Assembly: GCF_007829835.1 (NCBI RefSeq)
Contig: NZ_VIWP01000001.1
Span: 1,178,001-1,242,000, forward strand
DNA length: 64,000 nucleotides
Direction: 5' to 3'
Source: Neorhizobium alkalisoli
Lineage (GTDB): Bacteria > Pseudomonadota > Alphaproteobacteria > Rhizobiales > Rhizobiaceae
Shown here: positions 62,864-64,000 of the stretch, piece by piece
Numbering within the stretch: position 1 is the stretch's first letter
Layout of the letters: the number at the start of each line of letters is the position of its first letter
Program-made: the position numbers and the translations under genes
Notes under the pieces: generated by a model
The model's database searches: none
Seen by the model: the letters and a program-made list of their open reading frames with translations, nothing else
Told to the model about the DNA's origin: nothing

Positions 62864-63904
62864 TTAGAGCGCAGCGAGCAGGGCTGCGGTAATGGCGTCC
62901 GTCTTGTCCTTGCCGGGAACGGTGCCGATGCCGCTTGCGGTCACGGCCTCGATCGCCTTCATGACGGCGGCAGCGGCAGCCTTTTCGCCGAGATGGTCGA
63001 GCATCATCGCGCCCGACCAGACGGTGGCGATCGGGTTGGCGATGCCGAGATGGGCAATGTCGGGCGCCGAGCCATGTACCGGCTCGAACATGGACGGCGC
63101 ATTGCGCTCCGGGTTGATATTGGCCGAGGCCGCAAAGCCGAGGCCGCCCTGGATGGCAGCACCAAGATCGGTCAGGATATCGCCGAACAGGTTGGAGGCG
63201 ACCACGACATCGAGCGTTTCGGGCGCCATCACCATCCGCGCCGCCATGGCATCGATATGGTAGCTCGTCACCTCGACATCCGGATATTCGGCCGAAAGCT
63301 GTTTCGTGACGTCGTCCCAGAACACCATCGAATATTTCTGGGCATTGGACTTGGTGACCGAAGCAAGCTTCTTGCGCCGCGCGCGGGCCTGTTCAAAAGC
63401 GAAGCGCAGGATGCGCTCGACACCCTTGCGGGTGAAGATCGAGGTTTCGACTGCCACCTCGTCGTCCGTACCCTGATGGATACGGCCGCCGGCGCCCGAA
63501 TATTCACCCTCGGTGTTTTCGCGGATGCAGAGAATGTCGAAAGCGGTCGCCTTCAGCGGGCCTTCGACGCCGGCAAGCAGCCGGTGCGGGCGGATATTGG
63601 CATATTGCACAAAACTCTTGCGGATCGGCAGGAGCAGGCCATGCAGCGAGACCGAATCCGGCACTTCCGCAGGCCAGCCGACCGCGCCAAGCAGGATGGC
63701 GTCAAAACTGCGCAGCGTCTCGATGCCATCCGCCGGCATCATCGCGCCGGTCTCCTTGTAGAAGGCGCAGGACCAGGGGAAATCGGTGCCTTCAAGGCCA
63801 AAACCATGGGCGCCGGCCGCCTTTTGCAGCACGGACCATGCAGCGGCCACCATGTCGCGGCCAATGCCGTCGCCGGGGATCAGGGCAATCTTGTGTGTTG
63901 TCAT
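62864..63904 (-). CDS. Tartrate/D-malate dehydrogenase (isopropylmalate dehydrogenase family)
   Basis: 346 residues from the ATG at 63904, nine bases after GAGGAA; a TTG at 63913 is too close to that site. IDH/IMDH family blocks are HKIALIPGDGIGRDMVAAAW, RENTEGEYSGAGGRI, VTKSNAQKYSMVFWDDV and NLFGDILTDLGAAIQGGLGFAASANINPE. The PSMFEPVHGSAPDIAHLGIANPIATVWSGAMML tail favours the TtuC/DmlA type over LeuB. Such enzymes oxidatively decarboxylate D-malate or handle tartrate with NAD. It is in a run of dehydrogenase genes with gabD and an upstream aldehyde dehydrogenase. Confidence 0.82.
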   Translation of the reverse strand: MTTHKIALIPGDGIGRDMVAAAWSVLQKAAGAHGFGLEGTDFPWSCAFYKETGAMMPADGIETLRSFDAILLGAVGWPAEVPDSVSLHGLLLPIRKSFVQYANIRPHRLLAGVEGPLKATAFDILCIRENTEGEYSGAGGRIHQGTDDEVAVETSIFTRKGVERILRFAFEQARARRKKLASVTKSNAQKYSMVFWDDVTKQLSAEYPDVEVTSYHIDAMAARMVMAPETLDVVVASNLFGDILTDLGAAIQGGLGFAASANINPERNAPSMFEPVHGSAPDIAHLGIANPIATVWSGAMMLDHLGEKAAAAAVMKAIEAVTASGIGTVPGKDKTDAITAALLAAL

Positions 63905-63918
63905 GTTCTTCAAATTCC

Positions 63919-64000
63919 TCAGAGGCTGATCAGGACGCTCTTGCTCTTGCGATTGGCCTGGAAGGCTTCCCGGCCGAGATCCTTGCCGATGCCGGACTGC
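63919..64000 (-). CDS. Aldehyde dehydrogenase, C-terminal fragment at window edge
   Basis: Only the last 26 codons are present, reading QSGIGKDLGREAFQANRKSK and then SVLISL before a TGA. This is the usual ALDH C-terminus with the GIGKDLG motif (PuuC/betaine-aldehyde-dehydrogenase-like). The stop is 14 bases before the tartrate dehydrogenase ATG, so it is probably the preceding gene of the same operon. The body lies beyond the right edge. Confidence 0.7.
   Translation of the reverse strand, partial: QSGIGKDLGREAFQANRKSKSVLISL

Overview
The window reads as a GC-rich alphaproteobacterial replicon segment, most likely from Rhizobiaceae (Rhizobium/Agrobacterium/Neorhizobium/Ensifer type). The grounds are indirect: a high density of ABC importers, LysR/GntR/Lrp regulators, hydantoinase/opine-style dehydrogenases and a BacA/ExsE-like exporter. 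No rRNA, tRNA, transposase, phage gene or CRISPR array was seen. Nearly every base belongs to a gene or a short regulatory gap.

Region 1 (1-16.8 kb) is the most unusual. A giant repetitive surface protein (start at 10153, minus strand, running off the left edge, at least 3384 residues) carries a DUF4347 domain and no Sec signal. It is divergent from a four-gene operon encoding a TolC-like lipoprotein, an HlyD-type adaptor, a second HlyD-type adaptor with an N-terminal GAF-like domain, and a fused protein with a PqqD-like segment, an M50 zinc metalloprotease and an HlyD-like domain. There is no ABC ATPase beside them. I read this as a type I-like export machine in which a membrane metalloprotease stands where the ABC transporter would be.

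Region 2 (16.8-22.6 kb): a glycine betaine/proline-type importer (proV-proW-proX order, minus strand) and a single-polypeptide SbmA/BacA/ExsE-like ABC exporter.

Region 3 (22.7-32.8 kb): a LysR regulator divergent from an operon with a peptide-family ABC importer, a DapA-family lyase/aldolase, two nucleoside hydrolases and a ribokinase-like kinase. Together they suggest import and cleavage of a nucleoside or nucleoside conjugate.

Region 4 (32.8-40.2 kb, minus strand): a GntR regulator, a polar amino-acid-type ABC importer, mannonate dehydratase (uxuA), mannonate/fructuronate oxidoreductase (uxuB) and a sugar 3-epimerase-like protein. An amino-acid-type importer placed with sugar-acid catabolism points to an amino-sugar acid or opine-like substrate.

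Region 5 (40.4-49.8 kb): a DAO-family FAD oxidoreductase divergent from hyuA-hyuB-[2Fe-2S] protein-FAD/BFD oxidoreductase, followed by LysR and another DAO-family oxidoreductase. The layout fits opening of a cyclic amide plus a multi-subunit FAD amine or opine dehydrogenase.

Region 6 (50-64 kb): an Lrp regulator, a dipeptide-family ABC importer with a Tat-dependent binding protein, two type II haloacid dehalogenase-like HADs, an omega-aminotransferase, a tandem GNAT protein, a PuuB-like amine oxidase, a GabD-like semialdehyde dehydrogenase, a tartrate/D-malate dehydrogenase and the end of another aldehyde dehydrogenase. This looks like a polyamine or omega-amino-acid catabolic island.

Regulatory DNA includes several well-formed inverted repeats next to regulator genes, and stem-loops immediately after two substrate-binding-protein genes. 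All functional calls are from sequence reading only; no searches were run.
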